Assembly: GCA_025929455.1 (NCBI GenBank)
Contig: JAICMB010000041.1
Span: 1-12,497, forward strand
Source: Bryobacteraceae bacterium
GTDB taxonomy: Bacteria > Acidobacteriota > Terriglobia > Bryobacterales > Bryobacteraceae
Length of the DNA stretch: 12,497 nt
Direction of reading: 5' to 3'
Shown: piece by piece, positions 4,870 to 12,497 of the stretch
Layout of the letters: the number at the start of each line of letters is the position of its first letter
Numbering within the stretch: the stretch's first letter is position 1
Position numbers and translations under genes: made by a program
Notes under the pieces: model-generated
Told to the model about the DNA's origin: nothing
Seen by the model: the letters and a program-made list of their open reading frames with translations, nothing else
Databases searched by the model: none

Positions 4870-7800
4870 CTAGAACGTGATGCGCAGCTTCAGCCGGATG
4901 GTGCGGCGGCTATCCACGCCATCTTGCGGATAGCTCGCCATCAGGCGGCCGAAGTTTGGATTGCGGGTCACATCGGTGATGGGTTGCAGCTTCAACGTAT
5001 TGGGATCGACCGTGACGTTGAAGTCGCCGAGATACATGAACTGCCCGTCGGCGCCGCCCTGGTCGGGCGACAGCAGCGGGTGATTCATGAGATTGTTGGC
5101 CTCCGCCCCGAGGTCGGCGACAAAGCGCTCGCCGATGTGAAACTTCTTGTGCACGCCGAGGTTGAGGCCCCAGGTTCCGGGTCCCCACAGCACGTTACGA
5201 CGGATGACCTGCGGATTGTCGAGGGCATCCGCGCCGACGGTCGGCACCGCGAAGGCATTAGGATCGAACATCTGGTCGCCCTGGCGCACGTTGGGATTGC
5301 TCACGACCAGCGGACGATACGACGTGCCGTTGAAATCGCCCACCGCATCGATGAACGTGCTCGCGATATTGCCGGGAGCAATCGGGCCGCAGTCGTCGCA
5401 GTACCAGAATGGCGTGAAGCCGGTGCCGGACTTTATGAACAGTTGCCAGGTCGTCTCCCAGCCGCCCGCGAGAGCGTTCGTGAGCCCGCCCCAGTTGCTG
5501 CCGAAGCGCTTGCCGTTGCCGAACGGAAGCTCCGCCACGCTGTAAAACACGAAGCGGTGCTTAGGGACGAAGGAGTCGAAGCTGTAGTCGCGGTCGGGGT
5601 TGAACTGGTTGTAAACGGTTCCGCCCAGAGTGGAGTTGGCGGTATCGAGTGAACTCGTGGTCTGGTGCAGATACGTATAGAATGCATCGAACAGCAGCCC
5701 GCCGGAGAAGCGGCGCTTCACTTCGAACTGCGCCGCGTTCATGGCGGCGTGTCCGTAGTTGCCGTAGCTGGCGATGTCATCGCCAAATGCGGGGTACGGA
5801 AGACGCGCGCGATCGGCATCCGAGTAATCGCAATCGCCGTTGTTGACGGGATCGCAAGCCGTGACGCCATCGCCGGTGGAGGTGCCGAACGGAGCATTAT
5901 TCGGCGGGATCATGTTGAGGTCGCGCCCGGCGATGAGGTTGTGCATGCGCGTGCCGAGATAGGAAGCGCGCACCGACATGTTCGCGCCAAGCTCATGCTC
6001 GAACGTGGCGTTGAATTGGTCAATCCGCGGTTCTTTGAGGTCGAACGGAATGGCGTTGAACGACAGCAGACCGCCCGACAGGCGCGGCGTCCCGCCCGCG
6101 AGCGGGTTGACGCCATGCACGAAACCGGGCCATGGCTGCAGCGAAGCCGCTGCGGTGCTGCCCGAGGAGACGCCCTGATTGAACGGGCTCGACGCCATGG
6201 CATCGCGCATACCCTGCGCGGCCGAGGTCGGGAAGTACCAGCCGTAGCCGCCGCGGACGACGCTCTTGTCCGTCACACGCCAGGCCACGCCGGCGCGCGG
6301 CGCGATCTTGGTCCAGTCGGTTTTCACGAGCGAGCGCGGCAAACCGATCTGATCTGCCGTGACGACACCGTACTGGATGATGCGGTTGTCGATATACGGC
6401 AGCGTCTTTTTGGAAGGAACTACGAAGCGGCCCTTTTGGCCGTCCGGTCCGACGTAGTTGGGGTCGAAGTTGAGGATGAGGTCGTTGGCCTCCGTGAATG
6501 GCGTAATGATTTCGTAACGCACGCCGGCGTTGACGGTGACGCGTGAATTCACTTTCCAGTCGTCCTGGACGAAGTAGCCTTGCTCCCAGTTCTGCACATT
6601 CATGGCCGGGCGTGTGGCACTGACGTAGGACGCAGTGTTAGCGGGCAGGCCCATCAGGAAGCGTGCCATCGCGTCGGGTCCGGTGCCGGTGTAGGTGAGC
6701 AGGCCGCGCGGGTTGCCGCGATTGGCGACGAAGCCGTCTTCGGCCACGTTGCGCACCAGGTCGATACCGGCCTTGAACGTGTGCGCCCCGTGCATCCAGG
6801 AAAGCGTGTCGCCGTAAGTGGACAGGTCCTGATTCTGGTTGCGGTCGACGCTGCGGCCGCCGTTGCCGAACGAAGCGAAACCCTTGCTGTTGCCGATCGT
6901 GACCGCCAGATTGCCATACGTGTTCAGCACCGATTGACCTACCAGCGCGCCGTAGGCTTGAATGTCGCTCTGATCGAAGCCGATGCTGGTGAGGAATTGC
7001 GACGTCGTTTGATTCGCGTGTGTGTAGCGGTCCTGGATGTTGAAGCCGCCGCGCAACTCGTTAACGAGGCTGGTCGTGAACAGGTGCGTATAGGATAACG
7101 ATAGCGTGTGCGTGCTCATGTCGGTCGGCCGCAAACCGAGCCCGGTGTACGGCGCCTGCACATAGGCATTGTCGATATCCCAGTTCGAGATGTTGTAGAC
7201 GGCGGAGAGTTGGTTGCGCTCGTTGAAGGTGTGGTCGATGCGCACGGTGCCGAGGTCACGGTCGGACTTGCCCGGTTCGGATGCGAAGAAATCAGACAGC
7301 CGGCCCGAGGTCGGATTGATGGGCTGCGATGCGCTGATCGAAGGGAAGTACAGGCTGACCAGCTTACTCGTGACCGGGTTCATGAGTCGCTGCGGAATGC
7401 GGACGAGACGCTGCCCGAGCCCGCCCACGGTGTCGCCGGCGATTTCTTCGGGCGTGAGCGTTACGCCGGCAGGCACGCGTGGCTTGGCGGAATCGGACAA
7501 CTGCGAGAAGTCGCCCTGGGTCAACAGCGGACCGGGCATGGAGGTGCTTTCGGTCAGCGTGGGCGAGCGGGAGAACCGCTTCTCGTAGGCGAACATAAAA
7601 TACGTGTTCTTGAGTTTCGGCACGGGGCCGCTGAAAGAGCCGCCGAACTCGTTGAGGTTGAAGTAGGGATTGGGATAAGACGACTGCGCCGGAGTGGGCA
7701 GAAACTGCGATTGCGCGATTTTCTGGTTCAGGTCCCACGCGGCGAGCGCTGCGTTCTTGTTGTTGTAGAACGCCGAGCCGTGATACTGGTCGCCGCCGCG

Positions 7801-8502
7801 CGCCGTCTCAATGCGGACGTTCGCGACGCCGGCGTATTCGGCGGTGAAGTCGTTCGACATAATGCTGATTTCGCCGACGGCTTCGAGCGACGGCTGACTC
7901 GCTGTCGGCTGGCCGAAGATGCCGCCGTTGGAGCGCTGGCCATCGAGCGAGAAGCTGGCGCCATAGGTCTGCGCGCCGATAAATTTGAACGCGTTGCTGT
8001 CACTGGAATCGCCCTGTGTGATGTTCGGATTCAGGTAGAGGAACGAGTAAATATCGCGGCTGTCGCGCGGCAGTTCGTTCACCACGAAATTGTTCAGCGT
8101 TTGCGTGATGGTTTGGTTTTCGGTTTGGATCAGCGGCGCCTCGGACGTGATTTCGATCGTTTGCGCGGCGGCCGCGGGTTTGAGCGTCGCGTCTGCGCGG
8201 ACCACGCCGCCCGGCGTGAGTGCGATGTTGACGACTTCCGTCGTGCCGAAGCCAGGTGCGGTTGCCGAGACTTTGTAACTGCCGGAACGCAGGGCGGACG
8301 CTTCGTAGGTGCCTGCGTCGCCGGTGATGACCCGACGCGAAAGCTTGGTGGCGGTATCGGTTACGGTGACGGTTGCGCCGGGCACAACCGCGCCGGAGCT
8401 ATCGTTGACGGTCCCCCGTATGGTGCCCAAATCCGTTCCTTGCGCGGACAGAATGGCCATACAGGCGAGAAAAGACACAAATACAGATAAGAGCCTCTGC
8501 AT
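4870..8502 (-). CDS. Oar-like TonB-dependent receptor, about 1210 residues
   Basis: Outer-membrane protein of the Oar-like TonB-dependent receptor group, expanded in Acidobacteriota and thought to import large or complex nutrients. Order: signal peptide (1-20, MQRLLSVFVSFLACMAILSA, cleaved before QGTDLG); carboxypeptidase-regulatory-like beta-sandwich (about 25-108, GTIRGTVNDSSGAVVPGATV); plug (about 118-240, with SFSLDGQRSNGG and EISIMSNDFTAEYAG); then a long barrel. It ends LKLRITF, with the terminal Phe recognised by the BAM machinery. No clear TonB box. Substrate cannot be inferred. I chose ATG at 8502, 13 nt after AGGAGG, over TTG at 8514, which directly abuts that site. The 132-nt upstream gap with hairpin, possible promoter and strong Shine-Dalgarno suggests it can be expressed apart from the first receptor. 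The two receptors share architecture but differ clearly in plug sequence, so they are not a recent duplication. Confidence 0.93.
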   Translation of the reverse strand: MQRLLSVFVSFLACMAILSAQGTDLGTIRGTVNDSSGAVVPGATVTVTDTATKLSRRVITGDAGTYEASALRSGSYKVSATAPGFGTTEVVNIALTPGGVVRADATLKPAAAAQTIEITSEAPLIQTENQTITQTLNNFVVNELPRDSRDIYSFLYLNPNITQGDSSDSNAFKFIGAQTYGASFSLDGQRSNGGIFGQPTASQPSLEAVGEISIMSNDFTAEYAGVANVRIETARGGDQYHGSAFYNNKNAALAAWDLNQKIAQSQFLPTPAQSSYPNPYFNLNEFGGSFSGPVPKLKNTYFMFAYEKRFSRSPTLTESTSMPGPLLTQGDFSQLSDSAKPRVPAGVTLTPEEIAGDTVGGLGQRLVRIPQRLMNPVTSKLVSLYFPSISASQPINPTSGRLSDFFASEPGKSDRDLGTVRIDHTFNERNQLSAVYNISNWDIDNAYVQAPYTGLGLRPTDMSTHTLSLSYTHLFTTSLVNELRGGFNIQDRYTHANQTTSQFLTSIGFDQSDIQAYGALVGQSVLNTYGNLAVTIGNSKGFASFGNGGRSVDRNQNQDLSTYGDTLSWMHGAHTFKAGIDLVRNVAEDGFVANRGNPRGLLTYTGTGPDAMARFLMGLPANTASYVSATRPAMNVQNWEQGYFVQDDWKVNSRVTVNAGVRYEIITPFTEANDLILNFDPNYVGPDGQKGRFVVPSKKTLPYIDNRIIQYGVVTADQIGLPRSLVKTDWTKIAPRAGVAWRVTDKSVVRGGYGWYFPTSAAQGMRDAMASSPFNQGVSSGSTAAASLQPWPGFVHGVNPLAGGTPRLSGGLLSFNAIPFDLKEPRIDQFNATFEHELGANMSVRASYLGTRMHNLIAGRDLNMIPPNNAPFGTSTGDGVTACDPVNNGDCDYSDADRARLPYPAFGDDIASYGNYGHAAMNAAQFEVKRRFSGGLLFDAFYTYLHQTTSSLDTANSTLGGTVYNQFNPDRDYSFDSFVPKHRFVFYSVAELPFGNGKRFGSNWGGLTNALAGGWETTWQLFIKSGTGFTPFWYCDDCGPIAPGNIASTFIDAVGDFNGTSYRPLVVSNPNVRQGDQMFDPNAFAVPTVGADALDNPQVIRRNVLWGPGTWGLNLGVHKKFHIGERFVADLGAEANNLMNHPLLSPDQGGADGQFMYLGDFNVTVDPNTLKLQPITDVTRNPNFGRLMASYPQDGVDSRRTIRLKLRITF

Positions 8503-8515
8503 GAGAGGGAACAAA

Positions 8516-8521
8516 CCTCCT
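8516..8521 (-). promoter_or_regulatory. AGGAGG Shine-Dalgarno for the second receptor
   Basis: A perfect AGGAGG with 13 nt to ATG at 8502. The spacing is long but far better than the single base left to the TTG at 8514, so it decides the start. Confidence 0.6.
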
Positions 8522-8535
8522 GAAGGTGTTCCTGC

Positions 8536-8564
8536 ACTGTACCACAGAGCGCTCCGACCGGAAA
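8536..8564 (-). promoter_or_regulatory. Possible sigma-70-like promoter for the second receptor
   Basis: On the minus strand TACAGT (8541-8536) is preceded by TGG, giving an extended -10 of the form TGn-TACAGT. A weak -35, TTTCCG (8564-8559), lies 17 nt upstream. The position between the hairpin and the AGGAGG site is sensible. Only four of six -10 bases and three of six -35 bases match consensus. Confidence 0.25.
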
Positions 8565-8588
8565 TACTGCTTTTATGTGGTAATCCGC

Positions 8589-8621
8589 GTGGGACAGCCG
8601 GTCGGTTTCTGCCGGCTGTCC
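8589..8621. repeat. Strong intergenic hairpin, possible single-stem relative of repeat family 1
   Basis: GGACAGCCGG (8592-8601) and CCGGCTGTCC (8612-8621) form a perfect 10-bp stem with a 10-nt loop. The left flank GTGGGACAG resembles the GTGGGGCAG leader of family 1, but there is only one stem. It lies 13 nt after the stop codon of the first receptor gene and could protect or end that transcript. No T-run follows on the minus strand, so a Rho-independent terminator is not supported. Confidence 0.55.
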
Positions 8622-8634
8622 GCGATGTTACGCC

Positions 8635-11505
8635 TTAGAACGCAAACCGCAACTGAAAATCAATCCGCCGGTTATTCGCCGCCGTCCGGCTCGGGCCGAA
8701 GCCGCCCGCGAGCGACGTCGAGGTTCCGAACAGCGGAGAGCTGAGGTTGCCGATCGGCGCGCCGAAGTTGGTGTCGTTGAACAGATTGCGCGCGTTGACC
8801 GAAAGTGTCACGTTGTATTTCCGGCCGGTGGAAACCGGACCGAATATAGAATGGAAGCCGCCACGGCCGCCGAACCCACCGCCACGCCCGCCGCGTCCGC
8901 CTCCGTTGAATCCGCTGCCCCCGCTCTTCTCGGGCCCGAAGCCCCAGGTCTTGCTGACGCGCAAATTCATTTCGAAAAACGACGGTCCTTCAAGGAAGTT
9001 GCGCGGTATGACCTGCTGGCCCGGCGCGGGATTCAGCACGAAGGCGCCATACGGCGTCATGATCGAACCCGGCGTTCCGGCGGCCACCAGCGCGGGACGC
9101 TCGTTGTAGAGCGCATCGCCGTTAGTGTCGAGGCCGGTGGTCACATCGAATGGCGCACCCGAGTGCGCCATCATGAACGGGCTCAGCCGGATGCCCCACT
9201 TCGCCATAATGGAGCCGCCCAGAAATACGCGGTGCCGGATGTCGTACTGGGCGCGGCCGTATTCATCGCTCAGATCGTAATCGTTTGCCGGGAACGAGCT
9301 CGCTCCATCGGTGTTGCTCCTCGCGTGATTGAACGAGTAGAACCCGAATAGCGAAAACCAGCTTCCGACGCGGGTGTTGAAATTGGTCATGAGCTGGTTC
9401 TGATTCAGAATGCCGGCCGACTCGTATTGATAGATATCGCCGACGTTGCCGTAGGGCCGCACACCGCCGGCGCGCGTAATGGGGTCGAAAGTGCCTGGCA
9501 GGGGCGCGTTAATATCGCGCGCCATCAATAGATGCACGCCGCGTGAGTTGGTGAAGTTCACCGTCACGCTCGTGTTTTTGCCGAGTTGCCGCTCCACCCC
9601 TATCGCGCTCTGGATGATGTAGGGCGCGCGAATGTTGGGGTCCACCTGCCACCGGATTTGCGACTGAGTGGGCGCGGGCAACTGGTCCAGCGCCGGCACG
9701 GAGCAGGTTGGCGCGGTGGGGTTATCCACAGTGCATGCGTCCAGGAAAAACGTGGGATTGAAAACACGAATGGACTGCTGATTCAGGCCGTTGTACCGCA
9801 AAGCCTGCAGCGAGAGACTGTCGGTCACACGGCTATAGAAAATGCCGGAGCCGCCGCGAATCACCGTTTTGGCGCGGGTAGATCCCTTGCCGCCTTGACC
9901 CGGCGCCCACGCAAACCCGACGCGCGGAGCGAAATCCGTCCAATCATGGATATTGGTCTGCGTCTCATAGCGCAGGCCCAGGCTGAGCGTGAAATTCGGC
10001 TTCACGCGCCAGTCATCCTGAATGAAGGGGCCGAAGTCAACCTGCGAGATGGAGGCCAGGGGATTACCGGTTGAGATCGAAAACTGAGAAGGAACCGCCT
10101 GGCCCAGCAGCGTTTGGCGGTACTGCTCGAGCGAGGTAAACATGAAGGTGCCGCCGAAGTTGCTCATGGCAACATCGTTCAATTCCTCGCCGCGGATGCG
10201 GACGCCGAATTTGACGCTGTGCGGGCCCTTCACGAATGATGTGTAGTTCTGAATCTCCCAGTAGCGCGTCAGGCTGGACGAAACGCCCACGCCGGAACCG
10301 CCGGTCGAGAACGCACCTCCGACGCTGACAACGGGCAGCGTGTTGCCGTTCTGCACGCTGTCTTCGTTCTGAAATTCAAACCGCGTTTCGTTGATGATGC
10401 TGCTATGGATGACTGCCGTTTCGGTGAGCTGTCCGGTATGCGATTGCAGCGAGGTGTTATACGCGCGTCCCGGCAGCGTACTGGCGCTTAGTCCATTGTT
10501 GGTGAAATCGCTTTCGACGAAGCGGTAGCGCGCCGTTAACGTGTTGTTCGGCGTCAGCGCGTAATCGATACGCGGGCTGAACGACGTGCGAGTCTGCGGC
10601 GAGAAGACCGCGGCGCTGTAGCGCACGTCCTGCAGCGAAGTATTTAAGATGTCGGTGTTGATGATGGACTGATCGTCGATCGCGCGGCGATCGAAATCGA
10701 CAAAAAACGAAGCCTTCTTGCTCAGTGCGCCGCCCAGGTTGCCACCATACCAGCGCGTTTGAAAGCTGGGCGTCTGGCCGGTCAAAAGGAAGGGGTTGCG
10801 CGAGTTGAACATGCCGTCGCTGATCGTAAAACGCGCCTCGCCGTGGAAGGTGTCAGTTCCCGGCTTGGTGAATATCTGGATGCGTCCGAAGCCGAGCTTG
10901 TCGTATTCCGCCGAAAACGGATTCTGGTTGATACGAATTTCGCGAATGCTCGACTTGGGCGGCAACTGCCCGCCCGTAAAGCCGTCGATGTAGATCTGGC
11001 CGCCATCGGGACCGGCCGAGGGCCCCGCAAGGGCCTGCAGATCCTGCTGCAGGTCGTCGGGATCGTCCGACAGCGCATCGAGATCCTCGCCCTTTAACAC
11101 GATCGAACTGGCATTGCTCGATGGATCTGTGGAGACTTGGTTATTGCCCTCTTCCTGTACCGTGACTTCCTGCTTCTGCGCTTCCACCCGCAACTGAATA
11201 TTCAGCGTCGCAACAGCGCCGCCATTGATGGTCACCTTGGCGGGTTGGAACTGCGTCAACCCCGGCGAGGTGGCCTGCACGGTCCACTCGCCCGGTGCGA
11301 GACCGGTGAAGCTGTAGGAGCCATCCGCTTGCGAAGTGGCGGTTTTCGCCACTCCCGCAGGACCCGCCGCTGTAACGGTGGCGCCGGGAATAACCGCGCC
11401 CGATTCATCGCTCAAAACGCCCTTCAGCGTTCCGAGCGATTGCGCGGGCAACAGCACGGCGAAACTTAAAAACGTTACAACTACTGCAACGGCAATCTTC
11501 TTCAT
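8635..11505 (-). CDS. Oar-like TonB-dependent receptor, 956 residues, with Gly/Arg-rich insert
   Basis: Outer-membrane receptor. Signal peptide MKKIAVAVVVTFLSFAVLLPAQ (1-22); carboxypeptidase-regulatory-like domain (about 24-107, GTLKGVLSDESGAVIPGATV); plug region (about 112-225) with an acidic stretch EDLDALSDDPDDLQQDLQAL (140-159), then IYIDGFTGG and NQNPFSAEYD; then the barrel, ending FQLRFAF with terminal Phe. A Gly/Arg-rich insert (residues 861-883, DNA 8857-8925) separates two late barrel strands, FEMNLRVSKTWGFG and KYNVTLSVNARNLFN. Counting back from the periplasmic C-terminus places it in a periplasmic turn, if the strands are assigned correctly. Substrate unknown. ATG at 11505 follows a purine-rich GAAGAAGAA, with AGAGG further upstream. 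It lies 74 nt after the DUF5666-like gene with no clear promoter, so the two are probably co-transcribed. Confidence 0.93.
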   Translation of the reverse strand: MKKIAVAVVVTFLSFAVLLPAQSLGTLKGVLSDESGAVIPGATVTAAGPAGVAKTATSQADGSYSFTGLAPGEWTVQATSPGLTQFQPAKVTINGGAVATLNIQLRVEAQKQEVTVQEEGNNQVSTDPSSNASSIVLKGEDLDALSDDPDDLQQDLQALAGPSAGPDGGQIYIDGFTGGQLPPKSSIREIRINQNPFSAEYDKLGFGRIQIFTKPGTDTFHGEARFTISDGMFNSRNPFLLTGQTPSFQTRWYGGNLGGALSKKASFFVDFDRRAIDDQSIINTDILNTSLQDVRYSAAVFSPQTRTSFSPRIDYALTPNNTLTARYRFVESDFTNNGLSASTLPGRAYNTSLQSHTGQLTETAVIHSSIINETRFEFQNEDSVQNGNTLPVVSVGGAFSTGGSGVGVSSSLTRYWEIQNYTSFVKGPHSVKFGVRIRGEELNDVAMSNFGGTFMFTSLEQYRQTLLGQAVPSQFSISTGNPLASISQVDFGPFIQDDWRVKPNFTLSLGLRYETQTNIHDWTDFAPRVGFAWAPGQGGKGSTRAKTVIRGGSGIFYSRVTDSLSLQALRYNGLNQQSIRVFNPTFFLDACTVDNPTAPTCSVPALDQLPAPTQSQIRWQVDPNIRAPYIIQSAIGVERQLGKNTSVTVNFTNSRGVHLLMARDINAPLPGTFDPITRAGGVRPYGNVGDIYQYESAGILNQNQLMTNFNTRVGSWFSLFGFYSFNHARSNTDGASSFPANDYDLSDEYGRAQYDIRHRVFLGGSIMAKWGIRLSPFMMAHSGAPFDVTTGLDTNGDALYNERPALVAAGTPGSIMTPYGAFVLNPAPGQQVIPRNFLEGPSFFEMNLRVSKTWGFGPEKSGGSGFNGGGRGGRGGGFGGRGGFHSIFGPVSTGRKYNVTLSVNARNLFNDTNFGAPIGNLSSPLFGTSTSLAGGFGPSRTAANNRRIDFQLRFAF

Positions 11506-11579
11506 ATTGTTCTTCTTCGTCCTCTGAAAGGATATTGTTTAGGCGACGGTCTATGCCGCGCGCCGGCTTTGTGCCCCTG

Positions 11580-12497
11580 CTATTCCTCGGGAACCCCTAC
11601 ATCCAGGTTCCACGCCCCGAGGTTAACGGCTCCGCCCTCGCGCGGCGCGGCCCGCAAAAAGGGCTCTACACCTGCGACTACGTTGCTCGCATAAAGGTTG
11701 CTTTCATCCGGACCGCTCGGGCCGATCCCGCTCGCGCCGGAGATGATCAACGCCTCGCCGGGCTTGAGTTCCGAAAGTGGGACGGGCGGCAACTGTGCCA
11801 GCATGTGCTGCAGATCGAAGTTGCCGTTGCGGCCGGCTCCACTGGGCGCCCCGGGTCCGCCCTGTGCGGCCTGCGCGCCGTAGTCGCCGTACTTACGGCG
11901 AGCATGCTCACCGCCCGCACCGCTGGCGGGCTCGGAGCCGTTCTCACCGCCACGCCCGCGGCCGTGCTCGGCATTTGAGCCGCTGGCGCCCGCACTGCCC
12001 GCCTTGGCGGCATTCAAACGCATGGCCATGAAGGTCGCGGTTTGCTCGGGAATACGGCGCACCATGGTATCCGAACCCAAGTGGATCGTTACGGGCTGTT
12101 TGGTGGTCAAGTCTTTAATGGTGATTTCATTCGCCGCAGGCTTGACTGAGACCACCGTGCCGGCGATGGTGCGGAACGAACCGGAGACAATCTCTTCCGC
12201 TTTCACGGCAGTGCCGTCGGCGTTCTTATCGCCAAGTACGCGGACGTCATCGCCCGGACGAAGCTGCGCGAGCGTGCTCGGCAGGGCATCCTGCCATTTC
12301 ACCGAGCCAGGTTTGTAACGGCGGTAGTTGACGGTTCCAGAAACATCGACGGCAACGGTTTTTGCCTCGCGGCCCCGAGTTTGGACGGTAATTTCTTTCT
12401 TATCCGGATCGACCGCCGTAACTTTGCCGGCAATGCTGCGGGTGAGCCATTCGGCGCGGTCACGCTCCTGTTTTTTGGCTATCTCGGCTTTCGTCAT
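11580..12497 (-). CDS. DUF5666-like exported protein (partial, 5' end outside the window)
   Basis: The last 305 residues of a protein with two small beta-rich repeats of DUF5666 type: IAGKVTAVDPDKKEITVQTRG (22-42) and IAGTVVSVKPAANEITIKDL (111-130), each followed by a TV... strand and a statement-like LRPGDDVRVLG or later LKPGEALIISG. A low-complexity linker rich in Gly, Ala, Ser and Arg (about 165-226) joins them to a C-terminal part with LQHMLAQLPPVPLSELKPGEA and VVAGVEPFLRAAP. Function unknown; related proteins are presumed envelope-located. The ATG at the edge is probably internal: there is no signal peptide and the sequence begins with a charged helix (AEIAKKQERDRAEW), so the true start should lie beyond 12497. 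Neighbour of the first receptor, likely the same operon. Confidence 0.75.
   Translation of the reverse strand: MTKAEIAKKQERDRAEWLTRSIAGKVTAVDPDKKEITVQTRGREAKTVAVDVSGTVNYRRYKPGSVKWQDALPSTLAQLRPGDDVRVLGDKNADGTAVKAEEIVSGSFRTIAGTVVSVKPAANEITIKDLTTKQPVTIHLGSDTMVRRIPEQTATFMAMRLNAAKAGSAGASGSNAEHGRGRGGENGSEPASGAGGEHARRKYGDYGAQAAQGGPGAPSGAGRNGNFDLQHMLAQLPPVPLSELKPGEALIISGASGIGPSGPDESNLYASNVVAGVEPFLRAAPREGGAVNLGAWNLDVGVPEE

Noticed and set aside
4768..6546. Long plus-strand open frames (4768-5652 and 5665-6546)
   Set aside because: Both are antisense to the receptor barrel, and no family is recognisable.
7108..8490. Open reading frame of 460 codons on the plus strand
   Set aside because: It lies antisense to the N-terminal third of the second receptor, whose signal peptide, plug and family motifs are clear. 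The translation is Arg/Val/Glu-rich with no domain, as expected for the shadow of a GC-rich gene.
8592..8621. Rho-independent terminator after the first receptor
   Set aside because: The stem is strong but no T-run follows on the minus strand, so it is listed as a repeat or hairpin.
8825..8838. Short palindrome CCGGT-GGAA-ACCGG
   Set aside because: It lies inside the receptor coding sequence, only 5 bp per arm, in GC-rich DNA where this is expected by chance.
8857..8925. Tandem DNA repeat or CRISPR-like array
   Set aside because: This is the coding sequence of the Gly/Arg-rich insert. The periodicity comes from Gly codons, with no fixed repeat unit or spacers.

Overview
The window looks like chromosome from an Acidobacteriota bacterium of the Solibacter/Bryobacter type. 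The evidence is GC-rich DNA, two Oar-like TonB-dependent receptors in tandem (signal peptide, carboxypeptidase-regulatory-like domain, plug, long barrel ending in Phe), a DUF5666-type protein beside them, a divergent DHDPS-family aldolase, and short palindromic repeats between genes. The lineage is inferred from protein and repeat style, not from a marker gene. All eight supported genes lie on the minus strand, so transcription runs from high to low coordinates. No rRNA, tRNA, CRISPR array, transposase or phage gene is visible.

Right half (12497 to 4870), envelope block. A DUF5666-like protein cut by the window edge (12497-11580) is followed 74 nt later by a 956-residue Oar-like receptor (11505-8635). 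After a 132-nt gap holding a strong hairpin, a possible promoter and an AGGAGG comes a second receptor of about 1210 residues (8502-4870). Both Gly/Arg-rich low-complexity tracts of the window lie here: a linker in the DUF5666-like protein and an insert near the barrel end of the first receptor.

Left half (4783 to 326), small-gene block. The order is a two-domain GNAT acetyltransferase, an NAD(P)-binding epimerase-like protein (ATGA overlap with the GNAT), a DHDPS/NanA-family aldolase, an exported YncE-like beta-propeller whose 5' end appears to overlap the aldolase gene, and a small VOC protein. Tight packing suggests one operon, at least for the first four. The GNAT, epimerase-like and aldolase genes look like a small carbohydrate or keto-acid cassette, but no substrate can be named.

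Non-coding DNA. The only gene-free stretch over 300 nt is 1-325, and most of it is inverted repeats. I see two dispersed repeat families. Family 1 is a double hairpin starting GTGGGGCAGG, with copies at 154-209, 268-304 and 2989-3029 and a possible single-hairpin relative at 8589-8621. Its stem sequences differ between copies while pairing is mostly kept. Family 2 starts GTGGC(A/G)CGGCCAGTCT and has copies at 44-96 and 4788-4848. One copy of each family sits directly upstream of a start codon that lacks a recognisable Shine-Dalgarno.

Main leads: the structure-conserving repeats and their position in the ribosome-binding zone; the hidden signal peptide and His-rich N-terminus of the propeller, which needs a non-ATG/GTG/TTG start; the epimerase-like protein lacking the YxxxK lysine; and the paired Gly/Arg-rich segments in the DUF5666-like protein and its neighbouring receptor.
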